From: Imbricaverruca yamaguchii
Lineage: Eukaryota; Arthropoda; Thecostraca; Neoverrucidae
DNA length: 64,000 nucleotides
Direction: 5' to 3'
Assembly (NCBI GenBank): GCA_034440575.1
Contig: JAOTOL010001140.1
Location: forward strand, 137,001-201,000
This document shows, piece by piece, positions 1-9,914 of the stretch. Below the pieces are notes generated by a model. That model was not told the DNA's origin. It did no database searches and saw only the letters and a list, made by a program, of their open reading frames with translations. The position numbers and the translations under genes were made by a program. Positions within the stretch are counted from its first letter, which is position 1. Each line of letters starts with the position of its first letter.

Positions 1-499
1 CTAGTGATGTGTAAAACAGTAGCTGTCATGGCATGTTCTTAGACGCCATGGTAAGGAACTTGATGATCCTTTCGGGGCATCCTTCATATGAAGGGAACTA
101 GTGTTACCAGAGATCGACGAATGCGCACTGCGCAGGAATCTATTCGTGGAACGTAACGTGGAACGGAATCCAGGATGTTCCCAGAGTACCTGTCATATAT
201 ATATATTAGGGTGCCAATAACAAACGAAAGTTGAATTTCTTAACGGCCCTTAGTGGAATACTGTAGGGTGGTGAAAAACAACGTGTAAATTTTGAGCGCA
301 ATCGAAGTATATTTAGAGGTGACGCCAAGTCAATTGATTGTTCCCCTATAAACTCCGATAAGGACTACAAGGAAGGGCATCGTCTCTGGGGTGTTTATTG
401 GCAATATTGAAGTCTTTTGAGACCTCCCGTTCCTCCAGCTGGGCTGCTGGTCCCCTCGCTCTTGAAAGCGAGTATTAGCACCTCTAGGGGCTGGGGTAT
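1..499. other. Non-coding, no recognised feature
   Basis: AT-moderate sequence with a short (TA)n tract near 198-208. I see no convincing coding region, and the short open frames have no recognisable motif. Confidence 0.5.
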
Positions 500-1535
500 G
501 ATGGTTGCCCAAGCCACTCATTGTCTTCCGCTTAGCCGGGGAAGGGAAGCCTTCGATGTCCCTAGCTGTTGTCGACGGTGCCTCTCGACGACCTACAAGA
601 GGAATTGGCGCTGATCCTCGTTTTTCGTCAGGCTGAGGTTGAAGGACTGGATCAGTGCAACCCCTCGCTCCGCCGTGTCGTTGGTGACTTGTAGGTTAGC
701 GACGCGCCGAGACGCCGCGACGAACCCCGTGTCACTCGGCCACTCCTCTGGCTTCTTTGAGAGGAACACCCTCTCCTCTCCGACGGCGTCAAGGAGGGCG
801 CCGGACGCCTGACTTCCGAACGACGCTAGCGTGGACGAGGCGAGGCGGGCGTCTGAGACGGTGATGCGCTTCGGCGGTTCCTCGGACCCTTCTTCCCGCT
901 GCATCGCTTCCGCCAGCGCCTTCTTCTCGGCGGTTGGCAAGCAGTGGTCGAAGAGAGCCATGGCAACCAGTGGCTCGCTCAGGTACCAGAAGTGCCGGGA
1001 GAAGATCTTCACGCACGCCTTGCCGATCTCAGTGTCGTGGATGTCGCGGAGGTCGGCGGCCATTTTCAAATCATTCGCCGGCGCGAAGGCGGCCATGGGC
1101 GCCTCGAATCAGCGGGTCACGTAGATTTCAGCGACGAAGAAGGTGAACCGGCGTAGGCTGGACAGCTCGCGCGGCGAGCAGAGCTCCCCCAGTTTTGCGG
1201 CGGACAGCGTAATATTCGCAGCGTAGATGGCACGCGCCATCCAGCGCGCGCGGTGCATGGCGCCCAGCCGCCGGAACTTCACCTTCGGGGCGACGCCCTT
1301 GCCACCCAGCAGGACGATGAAGAGCTCCAGCATCTCCTTGTAGTCGTCCCGCGGGTGGTTGGTGTTGAACAGCGCGGCTCACTCCTGCAGAAGTGTATCC
1401 CGCTTGTTCAGGATGGTGGGCGGCAGCTCGTCGGGCGTTGGCGGCTCCGGCTGGCTCTGGTCGATGAAAGCCCACCGTTCCTTGAATCGTCTGAAGATGC
1501 GAATGGCAGGACCCGACGACGGCCCCATGCAGATA
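500..1535 (-). pseudogene. Degenerate coding fragment of a transposon-associated arthropod protein family
   Basis: Reading the minus strand from about 1535 down to 500 gives one continuous frame broken only by three stops: TGA at 1379-1381, TGA at 1109-1111 and TAG at 593-595. The pieces carry, in order, a SGPxIRIFRRF block, a RDDYKEMLEL block, a GAMHRARWMA block, a FVAEIYV block and an NDTAERGVALI block ending in QFLL(stop)VVERHR. From memory, this order is typical of a very abundant uncharacterised protein family found beside mobile DNA in arthropods, molluscs and cnidarians; its biochemical role is unknown to me. All three stops sit where a single transition explains them: CAG to TAG in the last block, and probably Trp TGG to TGA in the others. 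The coding frame is otherwise intact, so decay looks recent. It is not expressed as a full protein. Family recognition is by recall and should be confirmed by search. Confidence 0.7.
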
Positions 1536-1564
1536 GATAACGCATTTTTATTACGAAGTTTCAC

Positions 1565-2080
1565 AATTCATTCATCAGCAGCACGGGATTAATGAAAAAG
1601 TCATAGGCTGGATTGAATTCATGGTTCAGGAGAAGGAAACTAAGGTAGTATGAAATGAATATCGATCTGAATGGAAGAATCCTGAGTGTTGTGTTATAGG
1701 GCTCCGTTCCAGGTCTCCTTCTCTTTCTAATCTTTGTGAACAACATTGAGGTAAGGCTGAGGAAAAACTGCTTAAATTTGCTAGTGATATCAAGCTGGTA
1801 ACAATAGCTACACGGCTGGTCCTCCGAATGATCTGGCCGGTCGGTCGGTCGTCCAGTCGGCGGCCTATTTGAGGCCGGCCGGCCGGCCGACCAGGGATGT
1901 TTCACCGGTGCGCTTATCAGTGGCGTGGGGCACTTATCAGCAATTGAGAGCACACTTGCCAAATTACACGTCCCAGGGTGTGCGGTGCGGAAGGCAAGCT
2001 TCAGCAGGGGAGGGGACAACGGAACGATAATTTGCACCTATCGCCCGTTTCGACGGGATAACTCTAAGCTTTAATGCGTG
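1565..2080. other. Non-coding; GGTC/GGCC simple-sequence patch
   Basis: No recognised gene. A low-complexity patch at about 1836-1892 consists of GGTCGGTC and GGCCGGCC units with opposing orientation, so it could fold back on itself. Confidence 0.45.
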
Positions 2081-2370
2081 CAGGGCTAACCTTACACGTT
2101 TGTAATGACTCGCAAGCATTCGTAAGGGCCCGTAGATGTCTGTAAGCGCCCGTAGACGTTCGTAATGGCCAGCACATATCAGCAAACGTCCGGGGAGGTT
2201 CATAGTGGTCCGCAGCTATTCGTGAGGGCCTGTACACATCCTTATGCTATCATAGACGTCCGTGAAGGCCCGTATTAATTAATAGGGGCCCGCGGACGTT
2301 CGTAAGGGTCCGTATGCATTCGTAAGGGCATGTAATCCTTCGCAACGGGTCGTAGACATTCTTAAAGGCT
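2081..2370. repeat. Degenerate 20-bp minisatellite
   Basis: Cutting the sequence every 20 bases from 2081 keeps a constant register for about 14 units with no insertion or deletion. The approximate consensus is CGTAAGGGCCCGTAGACGTT, seen best at 2121-2140, 2141-2160, 2301-2320 and 2321-2340. Units differ at many positions, so this is an old array. The phase is lost after 2370. Confidence 0.85.
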
Positions 2371-2872
2371 GACAACAGCCTGAGTGACCATAAGGAGTGC
2401 TGTTTGCCTTGATATCTCCGCCATGGTGATCCCGTAGATAATTAAGCATGGGTTAGTAGAGTACTCAGGGACCCGACAACAGCCTGGATAGAACAGGGAA
2501 AGGATTGATTGACATTGTAAGCCTTTCCTCCCCTGTCTGTGTTACCGCAGTCCAAAATCCAGAGTCGTTGTTTCCAATTGTTTCCAATTGTTTCTTGCCG
2601 ACATGGGTACAATGTAGCCCGTTGGCTGTACGGCCAATACTGTTTGTTCGACTGAGGCACGGAAGGCAGGATCAGCATAAGCCCGTCTTTCTCTATTCAT
2701 AGCTGGAGAGCAAATTGGCACATGACGACCGCAAATGCGATTTCCTGCCCTTGAACACTGGCCCGTGGTAATCACCCTGATAAGCTGTGAGGGAAGGCCT
2801 AAAAGTGAAGCGGTGTAGTATCTTCCAATAATGCTAGGAAGGGGCACATTCAATTCCTCAATGACTACCCAT
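2371..2872. other. Non-coding flank of hAT element
   Basis: No coding signal recognised. A 12-bp unit GTTTCCAATTGT is tandemly doubled near 2568-2592. GACAACAGCCTG occurs twice, near 2371 and 2475. The last eight bases, CTACCCAT (2865-2872), are the left target-site duplication of the adjacent transposon. Confidence 0.5.
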
Positions 2873-3165
2873 TAGGGTGTGTCGCCTGAACGGTTTTTCT
2901 TATGCATAGTGAAATTATCGTGCAGATCACCTAAAAAAACCCTGTGGTCGAAACCAAATCCAAATCAAACAATAAACAAAATATGCGACAGGCCGATAAA
3001 GAAACAAATTTGTCGGGCGCCCGGCGTTGAAGTCTCCAGTGATGGCGCTCCGTTGCGATTGGCATCTAACACCACGCGTCGGCCGCCGTCGGAGCGCCGC
3101 CGCGGCGCTGTGACGAAAAAGGCGGCAGTCTGTGCTGTGGATGACTTATGAATGGATTCTGGTAA
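2873..3165 (+). repeat. Left long terminal inverted repeat of hAT element
   Basis: Begins TAGGGTGTGTC. The stretch from TAGTGAAATTATCGTGCAG onward is almost identical to the reverse complement of 6330-6600, with only scattered substitutions and a few indels. The two repeats still match well, indicating a fairly young insertion or gene conversion between them. Confidence 0.9.
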
Positions 3166-3474
3166 TTCAAAAACAGATCAGGGGAGCCGGTATATATCTG
3201 ATTGTAAAGATTAAACTTCACTGAAGGACTGATCGCTCCACTTTCCTTTGTCTGTGCTCCACCTTTCACAGTGCTATGAATCATCATTCTAATAAATTGC
3301 GTACGCACTAACGACACAAAATAGCTTCGCATGCCATACATCCCTGTTTTATTAGTCAATCCAAGTCTCCTGTTCCTTTTCGTTACTCAAGTTTCAAGGG
3401 AAACTGGGATTATCAGCAGTAGGGACAACCTATTAACGAGGGCGACACGAGCCGGCGTCGATCGTCGCATGGCG

Positions 3475-3605
3475 CGGGGGAGGGGCTGGGATGGGGCGGG
3501 AGACGGCCGGCGCACGGTGAGGGTAGAGAACACAAAGAGCGAGACAGGGCAGGGGAGGGGAGGGGGAGACAGGGGAGGGGAGGGCCGCCGAGACAAGGCA
3601 GTCGG
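3475..3605 (+). other. Purine/G-run tract inside hAT element
   Basis: A run of GGGGAGGGG-type blocks (for example 3475-3500 and 3550-3590) has several closely spaced runs of three or more G. This could form a G-quadruplex. It lies in the non-coding 5' part of the element, between the left inverted repeat and the transposase. Confidence 0.5.
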
Positions 3606-3830
3606 CGGCGTAGACCCGGCGGGACGGCCCGAAAAAGAGTGGTTTGGTGTCTGCAAGTTGTGCCCACTGCCTGTGAAGTGTGATATTACCTGCGTCGGTG
3701 TGATCGGGGTAAGAGTTCGAACATGAAGACCCGCGCTTCCACCAAAGGGCTTTTGGTTCCTTCTGAACTAAACACAAACCGACTGCCCACGAGAATTGAC
3801 GTTCTGAATTACTTAAGTGAATAGAGAGAG

Positions 3831-3862
3831 TGAATAGAGACTCATGTGAATAGAGACTCATG
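3831..3862 (+). repeat. 16-bp tandem duplication at transposase start
   Basis: TGAATAGAGACTCATG is repeated exactly twice (3831-3846, 3847-3862). Each copy contains an ATG, but neither ATG is in the transposase frame, and an in-frame TGA at 3831 closes the frame upstream. The duplication may therefore have disturbed the original start. Confidence 0.8.
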
Positions 3863-5066
3863 CGTTGCGAACAAAAGGTTGAAAGAGAGGCTAGCATCCC
3901 ATATAAAGTTTGTCGCGGAAAGTGTGATGAAAATGTGGTGCTGCGAAGGAATACCAATTGTTGGGAGGGCCCGAGTCAAACATATGGTTCGAGAATGCCG
4001 CGATCGCTACTTGCGATACATGCAAACTGCTGGAAAGAAGTCGGCATCACCAGGTGTACGTCCGTCCGGTGATGAGTGGTTTGGAAAATTGTTTGATATA
4101 GCCCGCTGCAAATGTGCTGATATCGATAGCTGCAAATGTGCGATGGCCGACAAAGTGCCACGAATGGAGTTTCCCTTTGTCCAAGACCAGAGAGGACCTC
4201 GCCAAATGCAAATCGGCACCGCAGATATCCGTGAAACCACTCGTCGACGCGCCATGGACGAAAGGAGGCGTCTGACCGCCGAGAGAGTCACATCACCACA
4301 ACCGGGACCTTCTGGAATGGCCCAGCTAGATTCTAATTCAGACCAAGATTCCGCCACAGATTCATCATCGCTCACATCTGTAGTCAATGAGTCACAGTAT
4401 ATGGTGAACAGTAACACAGACGAACTGCTAAATACGGCTCTAGCAGCAGATCGGTACGGAGTGTCTAACCGTGCGTGTGCTGCGATCATAAACGGTTTCC
4501 AAGTGGACATTGGTCGGATTACTTCTGACGATATGGACTGCATAGTGGATAGCAAAAAAGTATGGCGAGTAAGGGATCGGATTAGAAGAGAGGTAGTAGC
4601 CCAGAGCCATGAGGATCATGCAGGTCGTGTATCTGGTCTCTACTTCGACGGTAGAAAAGACGACACGCTTATGACAGCCAGTTCAAAGAAGACGGAAGAG
4701 CACATTGTGGTTGTATCCGAGCCAGACAGTGCATATTTAGGACATTTTACCCCACAGACTGGGAAAGCGGAGGACATTTTTCAGGACCTGAGCGCCGTGG
4801 CATATGAGTTTGGTGCGGATGTTTCTGTGATTGGCTGTGACGGCACGAGAGTTAATACTGGGCAAAAAGGTGGTGTTATCCGTTTGTTTGAGCTCGGACA
4901 AAAACTCCCCGTCCACCGGTTTCTATGCCAACTTCATGCAAATGAACTTAATCTTCGTGCAGTATTTAGCCAGTTAGATGGAGTCACAACAGGACCTAAG
5001 TCGTTTAGTGGGCTGATTGGCCGGGCTGCTGCAGGCGCAGTAGAAACCTTGCCAGCGGTCGATTGA
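3846..5066 (+). CDS. hAT-like transposase, N-terminal part (frameshifted)
   Basis: This encodes the N-terminal and first catalytic half of an hAT-like transposase, the enzyme that cuts and pastes the surrounding element. Features in order: a basic N-terminal region (KRLKERLASHIKFVAESV); a Cys-rich patch CKCADIDSCKC near residues 90-99, probably a metal or DNA contact; a Ser/Asp-rich linker near residues 150-185; then the RNase H-like core. The core motif VIGCDGTRVNTG, near residue 337, supplies a likely catalytic Asp. CQLHANEL, near residue 361, is the C-x2-H motif of hAT enzymes. The open frame starts at a GTG with a stop just upstream, so a true ATG is missing or lies in another frame or exon; the first in-frame ATG is about residue 28. 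The frame ends at 5066 by a frameshift, with homology continuing in another frame. I identify the family by motif and by recall of an abundant arthropod hAT-like group. Confidence 0.8.
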   Translation: MNRDSCVANKRLKERLASHIKFVAESVMKMWCCEGIPIVGRARVKHMVRECRDRYLRYMQTAGKKSASPGVRPSGDEWFGKLFDIARCKCADIDSCKCAMADKVPRMEFPFVQDQRGPRQMQIGTADIRETTRRRAMDERRRLTAERVTSPQPGPSGMAQLDSNSDQDSATDSSSLTSVVNESQYMVNSNTDELLNTALAADRYGVSNRACAAIINGFQVDIGRITSDDMDCIVDSKKVWRVRDRIRREVVAQSHEDHAGRVSGLYFDGRKDDTLMTASSKKTEEHIVVVSEPDSAYLGHFTPQTGKAEDIFQDLSAVAYEFGADVSVIGCDGTRVNTGQKGGVIRLFELGQKLPVHRFLCQLHANELNLRAVFSQLDGVTTGPKSFSGLIGRAAAGAVETLPAVD

Positions 5067-5928
5067 GCCAATCGATGGTAGAAATGTTTCAGAAATGACG
5101 CAGGAGATTCTCAGTGACCTAAGTTCAGATCAGGGTATTCTGTACAGTCTGGCGCGTAGTGTCCAGACGGGCTGTATCTCAGATAGAACTGCGAAAATGA
5201 AGATCGGTCTACTAAACCACTCCAGGTGGCTGACTCTGGCGGCGCGAATTCTCCGGCTCTACATATCAACCGAACAGCCATCAGACAGTCTGAGAATGCT
5301 AGCGGAGCTCATCGTGTGCCACTATACTCCCATGTGGTTCTGCATCAAGAAGAACTGGAAATGTTCTGACGGTCCTGGCAATGCGCTGCACAGCGTGCAA
5401 CTTTTCAAAAGTTTGCGACCTGAGATAGCGGCCATGGTGCAGCCGGTAATACAGCGCAACAGCTACTGGTGTCACCCTGAGGCAGTACTGCTAGCAATGG
5501 CAGCGGGCCAAGATCAAGCCACACGGGAAAGGGCGGTCACTCAAATCCAGCAGTGTCGCAAAACTCAAGTCGATAGTGATAGTGACGAAGTGCGGAAGTT
5601 CAAGCTTCCAAAAGTGAATATGGGGGCAAACAGCATCATGGAGCTGATTGATTGGTGTAATGAGGCGATAACCGAGCCGCCCTTGACGCAACAACTGTCC
5701 GATGATGACTTACTAGACATCATCGCGAGTCCTCTCGAAGTACCGCCATGCCCCGTGCACAGTCAGACGGTGGAACGGATGATGAAAGTGGTGACCGAGG
5801 CGTCTTTGAAGGTAATTGGTGAAGAGGCCCGCCACGGTTACATTGTGGCGAAGTTGAAACACAGGTCAGCAATGCCCGTGCTCAGCAGCAAAAAGGATTT
5901 CATGCCGGGTTTTCTGTCGAGCATGTAG
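5055..5928 (+). pseudogene. hAT-like transposase, C-terminal part in shifted frame
   Basis: This continues the transposase in another frame from near 5055, where the expected LP-x-V-x-F-E-P-I junction is split. The part read as one open frame starts at ATG 5095 (277 residues). It has the SRWLTLAARILRLYIS block, a conserved helical segment of this family with the Trp typical of hAT cores. Near the end it has PCPVHSQTVERMMK followed by VTEAS and EARHGYI, the C-terminal block of the same group. It stops at 5926-5928 without truncation. One insertion or deletion of bases between about 5045 and 5070 explains the split. I therefore read the element as recently inactivated, or the frameshift as a sequencing error. 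Confidence 0.78.
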
Positions 5929-6329
5929 ACAAGTAGTACAGTTATAAAATGATAGTTCGTACAAAAAATGTGGCCGCTCGTACAAAAGGTGACGTCGCTG
6001 TATGCCCGTCTCCTTCGGTTGTAGTGGAACGGAGCATGATGCCGATTTCGCCTGGTTTATTTGTCATAACAATAAGATATCAAGTGTCTCAGAATGATTT
6101 AATTGGTCTTCGATGTAAACAGACGAGGAATTTCGAAGATGTTCAAGCTTTCAAAAGTGAAAATATTAGCATTATACGCCGATAGATCCATTGATTGAAA
6201 ATTGAACGAACAAGCGACGTAAATTGAACCTTTCTTTCATGCGTCAGATATCCAGGCAACTTATTAAGCGACTGGTGCTTATCAAAAGCCTTTTACCCCA
6301 CTGAACACTTTCATTGAGTTTTATTAATG

Positions 6330-6642
6330 AGCTTCATCACCAGTATCCATTCATCAGTCATCCACAGCACCGACTGCCGCCTTTTTCGTCACAGCGCCGC
6401 GGCGGCGCTCCGACGGTGGCCGGACGCGTGGTGTCAGATGCCAATCGCAACGGAGCGCCATCACTGGAGACTTCAACGCCGGGCGCCCAGCAAATTTGTT
6501 TCTTTGTCGGCCTGTCGCATATTTTGTTTATTGTTTGATTTCGATTTCGTTTCGACCACAGGTTTTTTTTAAGGTGATCTGCACGATAATTTCACTAAGC
6601 AAAGTGCAATTTCCAAAAAAATGTCCTTCGTGACACACCCTA
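6330..6642 (-). repeat. Right long terminal inverted repeat of hAT element
   Basis: Reverse complement of the left repeat. The outermost 11 bases match the left end, about 35 bases then differ, and about 270 bases are nearly identical. The octamer CTACCCAT follows at 6643-6650. Confidence 0.9.
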
Positions 6643-6904
6643 CTACCCATGTCAAACACTTCGTGGAAGACATTTCGAGCGCAGACAATGAATATCATAG
6701 GCTTAAGTTTCTTTTTAAAAAGATTGAGATGGTATATACAATATATGAAGCCAATGAGCAGGCCCAAATATATTGGTGGGCACACCACATAAGGTATCTT
6801 GTAAAATTGAAATTATTGGGAGGACAATCTAGCATTGGGAAAGGGAGAGCAAGTGCCTCCTCCCTCCCCAAAAAAGCATACAAGGTTACACCCCTGGTTA
6901 GACG
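6643..6904. other. Non-coding spacer
   Basis: The right target-site duplication occupies 6643-6650. The rest shows no recognised feature. It ends at the 3' terminus of the I-like LINE. Confidence 0.5.
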
Positions 6905-8004
6905 TTAGTTACTTATTGGGGTATAAGGGCGAATCGACTGCAGAGATCATACAACGCCCATAAAATAGTCACTCATATCAGGTTGTAGAACGGAAGTTGG
7001 TACTCAATGTGACATTGTAAAATCCACTTTCGTGATATACAGCATAACCATACCAGTTCTACCACATACCTGTCGTATTAATGGGGCGTATACACCACCG
7101 CAAACTTGACTTCTGCAAGGAAGTTGAATAGCTGTCCCGATTGTATGAAGGGGGATTCATTCCCCAATACTTCCCGTAACGAGACTGAACTGTGCCCGAA
7201 GTGATGTCTTCGCACAGGGGCAAGTATTGGGCACGCAACCGATATGTGTTGTACTGCTAGGAGAGCGCGGCAACTTTGACACAACGACTCTTCGTCACCA
7301 CTCGGGAGGTACCGATGGGTGCCGTATGTATGACCTATTCGCAAGCGGCATAATACCACCTCCCTGCGTCTGATGTTATGTGATGGTGATGGCCATTCAC
7401 CAAGACGGTGCTTCACTCTCCTCAACTTATTATCAGTCATGGACTACCCAGCTGGCTTCCAATTTCTTTAGAACGGCGTTCCTAATGTCTGGGAAAAAGT
7501 CCCTCGCACGGAGAGGAAAACGTCGAGTGCGTGGAGCTTGAGCGGCACGTTTCGCTGCAGCATCCGCAGCCTCATTTCCCCTGATTCCCACGTGGCTTGG
7601 GTGCCAACAGAATACTACTTTTTACCTATTGTGTCGAGGAACGTATGTCTAGATAAAACGTCTTGTACCACTGGGTTTTGTGGGTAAACCCCTCTTAGTG
7701 CCAGCAGGCTGCTGAGCGAGTCGCTATATATCACATGCGACGTACCATGTCCAATCTCAATCAAAATACAGCGCCTTGTTGATTGCAGCCAATTCCGATG
7801 TGTAAACCGATGCATTCGCTGGGATTGAAAATGTTCGAGTTGCAGTGTCTGTGACAACGGCACTGTCAACACCGATACCTGTTTTGGAACCATCCGTATA
7901 GGTCGATGTGTAGTCTCCGTAGGACGAAATAAGTTACAGTGCTCTGAGCTTGAGTTCTGCAGGAACAACATGACCTTTTCTCATACGTGCCAGTGATATA
8001 AAGA
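6905..8004 (-). mobile_element. 3' part of an I-like LINE (RNase H region and 3' end)
   Basis: The minus strand from 8004 to about 7450 encodes, in more than one frame, an RNase H-like segment. It includes TYTDGSK, an Asp-bearing block that matches the corresponding block of the LINEs at 30244 and 43585. The frame 7440-7078 encodes the C-terminal Cys/His region: CRLRIGHTYGTHRYL, then CQSCRALLAVQHISVACP. The terminal region near 6910-6960 matches the 3' end at 30256-30300 (TTATTGGGG..AAGGGCG..TCGACTGCAGAG, then ACGCCCAT). Frameshifts make it non-functional. It is separated from its reverse transcriptase part (11031-11995) by an inserted CR1-like element. Confidence 0.85.
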
Positions 8005-8099
8005 CATAAAGACACAAAAGATTAGTGCAACTATGAGCCACAAGGGCCCTTCTTGGTTGCACTCTGTACACTGAACCAGTTGCCCACCAAATCTGTCAA

Positions 8100-8906
8100 T
8101 CAGCCCTCCCTGTAATACTGAAAAGCAAGCCCTCTATTCTTATAATGATTGTCTATGCTGTTTTTAAAGATGTTCAATGTGCTGCTACTGACAATGTTTT
8201 CTGGCAGCTGGTTCCAGTGTTCTACTACCTTGTTGGTGAAGAGAGTTTGCCTTAACCTTGTTCTGCTGTGGTTAACTTTAATTTTGAATTTATGACCCCT
8301 AATTGCATCATTTCTGTTCAATTCAAACATTTCCCCAAGGTATCCCCTCTCCAGACCATGGACAAATTTATAGACCTCGATGAGATCTCCTCTCAGCCTT
8401 CTATATCTAAGTGAAAACATATTCAATTTCTTCAATCTTCCCTCATATGCCAGGTTGCTTATGCCATTAACCATTTTTGTAGCCCTCTCTAAAAGCCAAC
8501 AATCTTTTTCGTAGCTAGGAGACCAAGCTTGGATGCAGTATTCCAAATGTGGCCTGACGTAAGCACAGTAAAGCTCCCTGATCACTTCCTCACTTCTGTA
8601 TGATACATTCCTATTTATTGCCCCTAGCATTCTCAGTGCCTTCTTCCTGGCTTCCTTGGTCTGTTCTGATGCCCCCAATTTTGTGTTTAGAATAACACCT
8701 AAATATTTCTCCTGTTGAGTGACTGAGAGCACTTGGCCACCCATCAAGTGTGGAGCCTTCACATGCTGCTTACCTACATGCATGATTTTGCACTTATCAA
8801 AATTAAATTTCATTTGCCATTCTTCGGACCACTTCACAAGTTCGTATAAGTCTTTTTGCAGCGAGATATGCTCATCTTGACCTGTTATTGCCCTAAAGAC
8901 CTTCAA
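8100..8906 (-). CDS. CR1-like reverse transcriptase, C-terminal part (fragment)
   Basis: 268 residues covering the palm end, thumb and C-terminal region of a non-LTR reverse transcriptase. Visible blocks are KVFRAITGQDEH, then LYELVKWSEEWQMKFNFDKCK (the region after the catalytic FADD box), EKYLGVILN, and ending TRLRQTLFTNKVVEHWNQLP. The catalytic Asp-Asp box lies immediately upstream: the frame there is damaged and reads ADDLK-like at about 8907-8920. A second copy with the same C-terminal block is at 37866-38654 on the plus strand. It forms part of an inactive retrotransposon rather than a host gene. Confidence 0.88.
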   Translation of the reverse strand: MKVFRAITGQDEHISLQKDLYELVKWSEEWQMKFNFDKCKIMHVGKQHVKAPHLMGGQVLSVTQQEKYLGVILNTKLGASEQTKEARKKALRMLGAINRNVSYRSEEVIRELYCAYVRPHLEYCIQAWSPSYEKDCWLLERATKMVNGISNLAYEGRLKKLNMFSLRYRRLRGDLIEVYKFVHGLERGYLGEMFELNRNDAIRGHKFKIKVNHSRTRLRQTLFTNKVVEHWNQLPENIVSSSTLNIFKNSIDNHYKNRGLAFQYYREG

Positions 8907-8956
8907 ATCATCCGCAAATTAAAAAAATTTACTGCTTAGGCCACTTTCAATGTTAT

Positions 8957-9914
8957 TATGGTTTGTTGTTTTGTTGTGTGTGTGTGTGCGTGTGTACGTC
9001 ACGCTTGCGGGTGGGTATGCAATCGGCCGGCGTCGGCCCGGCGCGACGTGTCCGGTCTTGTGTGGGAAAGGCTGACGGCACCGACTGGCTGGCGCCGTCG
9101 GCGGAACTGGGCGGGGCCCCCCGGCAGCGCTGGGAGCAGTCGCTCTCCGGCGAGCTCACTGGCAATTTCATTGGAATCGACCCAGCGGTTACCGAGACGG
9201 CCCCAAGGGGGGAAACAAAAATATTTTTTTTTTCTTTTTTTTGACCTTGACACCAACCAAAAAAAAAAAAAAAAAAAAAAAAGGGCCCCCCCGGGGGCAC
9301 CCGGGTTTTTTTTGGAAAAATTTTAAAAGAAACCAACCAAGGGAGAACAAAAACGGGGAATGTGGGAAAAAAAAAAATATTTTTTTTCAAAACCCTTAAC
9401 TTTTAAAAACAAAAAAGGGCGAAAAAAAAAAAAAAACGCCCCCCCCCAAGCCGGCCGGTTGGTTGATGGATGATTAAATAAAAGGAACCGACGAAGAACA
9501 AAAATAGGGATGGTAAGCAAAAAAAAATTAAATTTTGTTTTTCCCATTTACTAAAATAAAACAAAAGCAAAAAAAAAAAAAACAAAACCCCCCAAAGGCG
9601 CGCCGGTTAGATAAAAAAATTAAAAAAAAAAAAAAAAAGGGGGTAAGAAAACAAACAAAAAAAAAAAAAAAAAAAAAAAATTTTAATTAAATTAAATAAA
9701 TTAAAAAACAAAAAAACAAAAAAAAAAAAAAAAAAAAAACCCCCGAAAAAACGGAAAAGGTTTGGGTTGGTTTTAAAAAAAATAAAGAAAGGGGGGGGAG
9801 AGGTGGGAGAGAAAGGGGGGGAAAAGGGGAGGGGGTAAAGGAGATGGTGGGAGGGGTTTTTTTTTTTCAATACGCGGGCCAGGTCCCGGTGTTTGGTTTT
9901 TCATATCTCGAGCT
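8957..9914. other. Homopolymer-rich interruption, probable low-quality base calls
   Basis: About 8957-9200 starts with a GT repeat (TGTGTGTGTGTGCGTGTG near 8974) and GC-rich unique-looking DNA. From about 9220 to 9870 nearly every base sits in a run: long A runs (9259-9281, 9657-9680, 9720-9739), CCCCCCCC, GGGGGGGG and TTTTTTTT. Such stretched homopolymers are typical of the poor end of a sequencing trace rather than of biology. The flanking CR1-like sequence stops at GTAAATAAC (near 9928) and resumes at AATAACATTGAAAGT (near 8957), so the segment interrupts one continuous element. Confidence 0.7.

Larger units (their letters stand above)
2873..6642 (+). mobile_element. hAT DNA transposon with perfect 8-bp target-site duplication
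   Basis: A 3,770-bp element is bounded by inverted ends TAGGGTGTGTC (2873-2883 and complement at 6632-6642). It is flanked on both sides by the identical octamer CTACCCAT (2865-2872 and 6643-6650). An 8-bp duplication with ends of the form (C/T)A(G)GG is the hAT superfamily signature. After about 35 divergent bases the inverted repeats continue for about 270 bp of near-identity (left roughly 2909-3165, right roughly 6330-6600), so the terminal repeats are unusually long. The interior carries a transposase in two frames (3846-5066 and 5055-5928). Non-coding interior lies at 3170-3845 (including a purine-rich G-run tract at 3475-3600) and 5930-6330. Confidence 0.93.

Noticed and set aside
2081..2370. 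CRISPR array
   Set aside because: No alternation of constant repeats and unique spacers; the genome is eukaryotic and all units vary.
9607..9870. Phe-rich open frame
   Set aside because: Translation of homopolymer T/A runs in the suspect segment.
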